Below are positions 24,917-25,536 of a stretch of 25,536 bases of DNA, in pieces. The DNA is from Enterococcus_E cecorum_C (GTDB lineage: Bacteria > Bacillota > Bacilli > Lactobacillales > Enterococcaceae): contig NZ_JBQKFH010000037.1 in assembly GCF_052119425.1 (NCBI RefSeq), positions 1-25,536 of the forward strand. Reading direction: 5' to 3'. The position numbers were made by a program, and so were the translations under genes. The notes beneath the pieces were generated by a model that saw only the letters and a program-made list of their open reading frames with translations, had not been told where the DNA came from and made no database searches. How positions within the stretch are numbered: position 1 is the first letter of the stretch; each line of letters begins with the position of its first letter.

Positions 24917-25438
24917 CTATTTTTCAAATTTATTAATTGCTGTATCGATTGCCCCTTCCATTAAGGTAATCATTTTTTCAGCTAAGGGACGATAATCTGC
25001 AGTCATTCCCTGATTAATCCATTCAAGAACTAAACCAACAAAACTATATTTGTAAAATTGGGCGATGAATTCTTGATCACTTTTTGAAATATGATGACCT
25101 TCCACCTGTGACTCCACAACATCAAAAAGTAATTCGAAGGTACGTTGATAGAGAAAGGTTTCTAATTGCTCGCGATTAATGGAGTGGTAAGCATTCATGA
25201 TAAACGGCTTATTTTCATAAATCGCAGCAAAGATATCTAGTAGGCCTTCTTGCCAAGTATCTTTCGTTTTCTTTCCGTTAAGCGCACGTTTGGCATCTTC
25301 TATACAAGACCATTCCACCAAATCATAAATATCTTTAAAGTGATAATAAAAAGCCATGCGACTAATCCCGCATTCTTCGGTTAAATCATGAATGGTAATT
25401 TTATCCAATGGCTTCATTAACAAATAGTAAGCGCCCAA
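24917..25438 (-). CDS. TetR-family regulator, start codon uncertain
   Basis: The HTH segment DKITIHDLTEECGISRMAFYYHFKDIYDLVEW is a clear TetR/AcrR DNA-binding domain, followed by an all-helical ligand domain of normal size. About 14 residues precede the KITI segment, fewer than usual. The frame is open upstream only to a TAA at 25493, and contains no ATG or GTG. The TTG at 25438 has no ribosome binding site, and ATG 25417 would remove helix 1. Family-like sequence (YTSLLGAYYLLM) continues upstream of the TTG. The gene may be 5'-truncated or use an unusual start. It probably regulates ohyA, 139 bp downstream. Confidence 0.7.
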   Translation of the reverse strand: MGAYYLLMKPLDKITIHDLTEECGISRMAFYYHFKDIYDLVEWSCIEDAKRALNGKKTKDTWQEGLLDIFAAIYENKPFIMNAYHSINREQLETFLYQRTFELLFDVVESQVEGHHISKSDQEFIAQFYKYSFVGLVLEWINQGMTADYRPLAEKMITLMEGAIDTAINKFEK

Positions 25439-25455
25439 TAACGAGGTATATTGAA

Positions 25456-25485
25456 AATCTCCAAAGTCACTCGACTTTGGAGATT
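25456..25485. terminator. Perfect 13-bp hairpin between the edge gene and tetR
   Basis: AATCTCCAAAGTC (25456-25468) and GACTTTGGAGATT (25473-25485) pair perfectly around a 4-base loop. The minus-strand tail is TTTTCAAT and the plus-strand tail CTTTTCTTTATTT. It lies 7 bases past the stop of the right-edge gene, so it is most likely that gene's terminator. It occupies the place where the tetR start and promoter should be. Confidence 0.65.
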
Positions 25486-25492
25486 CTTTTCT

Positions 25493-25536
25493 TTATTTAC
25501 AATCTGCTTGTACAGTTTCTGACCATGGCAAATAAG
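25493..25536 (-). CDS. C-terminal fragment of an unidentified protein
   Basis: Fourteen codons reading YLPWSETVQADCK followed by TAA at 25493, with the gene entering from beyond the right edge. The protein-like composition and the hairpin just after the stop support it. It is too short to identify. It happens to share a reading frame with the tetR gene downstream. Confidence 0.4.
   Translation of the reverse strand, partial: YLPWSETVQADCK

Noticed and set aside
1..25536. A defence island, prophage, CRISPR array or other new multi-gene system
   Set aside because: Nearly every gene belongs to a known housekeeping or metabolic family in tight operons. No repeat-spacer array, integrase or toxin-antitoxin pair is visible, and the only mobile sequence is the partial IS.

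Overview
The window is an AT-rich chromosomal segment from a low-GC Gram-positive bacterium of the Lactobacillales. An Enterococcus or close relative fits best. The evidence is the replication/repair block polA-mutM-coaE ... nrdR-dnaB-dnaI, CIRCE and CtsR heat-shock operators in front of clpB, strong AGGAGG-type ribosome binding sites, frequent extended -10 promoters, and an IS3-family end whose transposase starts MAKYSYELKKKVV. The species assignment is inference. Almost all of the window is ordinary, tightly packed, mostly minus-strand core chromosome. I see no phage, CRISPR array, tRNA or rRNA, and no convincing new multi-gene system.

Layout. (1) 1-110: the 5' end of an IS3-family insertion sequence running off the left edge, 19 bp past the stop of a LacI-family regulator (130-1116, minus). 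(2) 1228-1878: a divergent six-helix membrane protein resembling DUF2238/YjdF. (3) 2050-3601: sdaAB-sdaAA, the two-subunit iron-sulfur L-serine dehydratase, closed by a bidirectional terminator. (4) 7786-3637, minus: an argDCJB operon taking glutamate to N-acetylornithine and ornithine, with a promoter whose -10 lies inside an ArgR-type box. (5) clpB (10581-7975, minus) under a promoter that carries CtsR and CIRCE operators and a 12-bp inverted repeat at the predicted transcription start. (6) ansA, a type I asparaginase. (7) A six-gene unit nrdR-dnaB-dnaI-trmK-nif3-pepT (17681-11816, minus). (8) A four-gene unit polA-mutM-coaE-nitroreductase (22631-17798, minus). (9) An oleate hydratase with a membrane-anchor extension (24777-22795) behind a TetR-family gene whose start is unclear. 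(10) The last codons of another minus-strand gene at the right edge.

How the parts work together. The two replication units hold DNA polymerase I, base-excision repair, the last step of CoA synthesis, the ribonucleotide reductase repressor and the DnaB/DnaI helicase-loading pair. Serine dehydratase, asparaginase and tripeptidase T feed amino-acid catabolism, while argDCJB makes ornithine. Oleate hydratase detoxifies host unsaturated fatty acids and is probably controlled by the adjacent TetR protein.

The points most worth a second look are regulatory. The IS end folds over its own transposase ribosome binding site. The CIRCE operator seems to double as the ansA terminator. A 12-bp inverted repeat sits at the clpB start site. 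TGTATA elements are helically phased upstream of argD. A 31-bp direct repeat lies upstream of ohyA. The tetR reading frame has no credible start codon.
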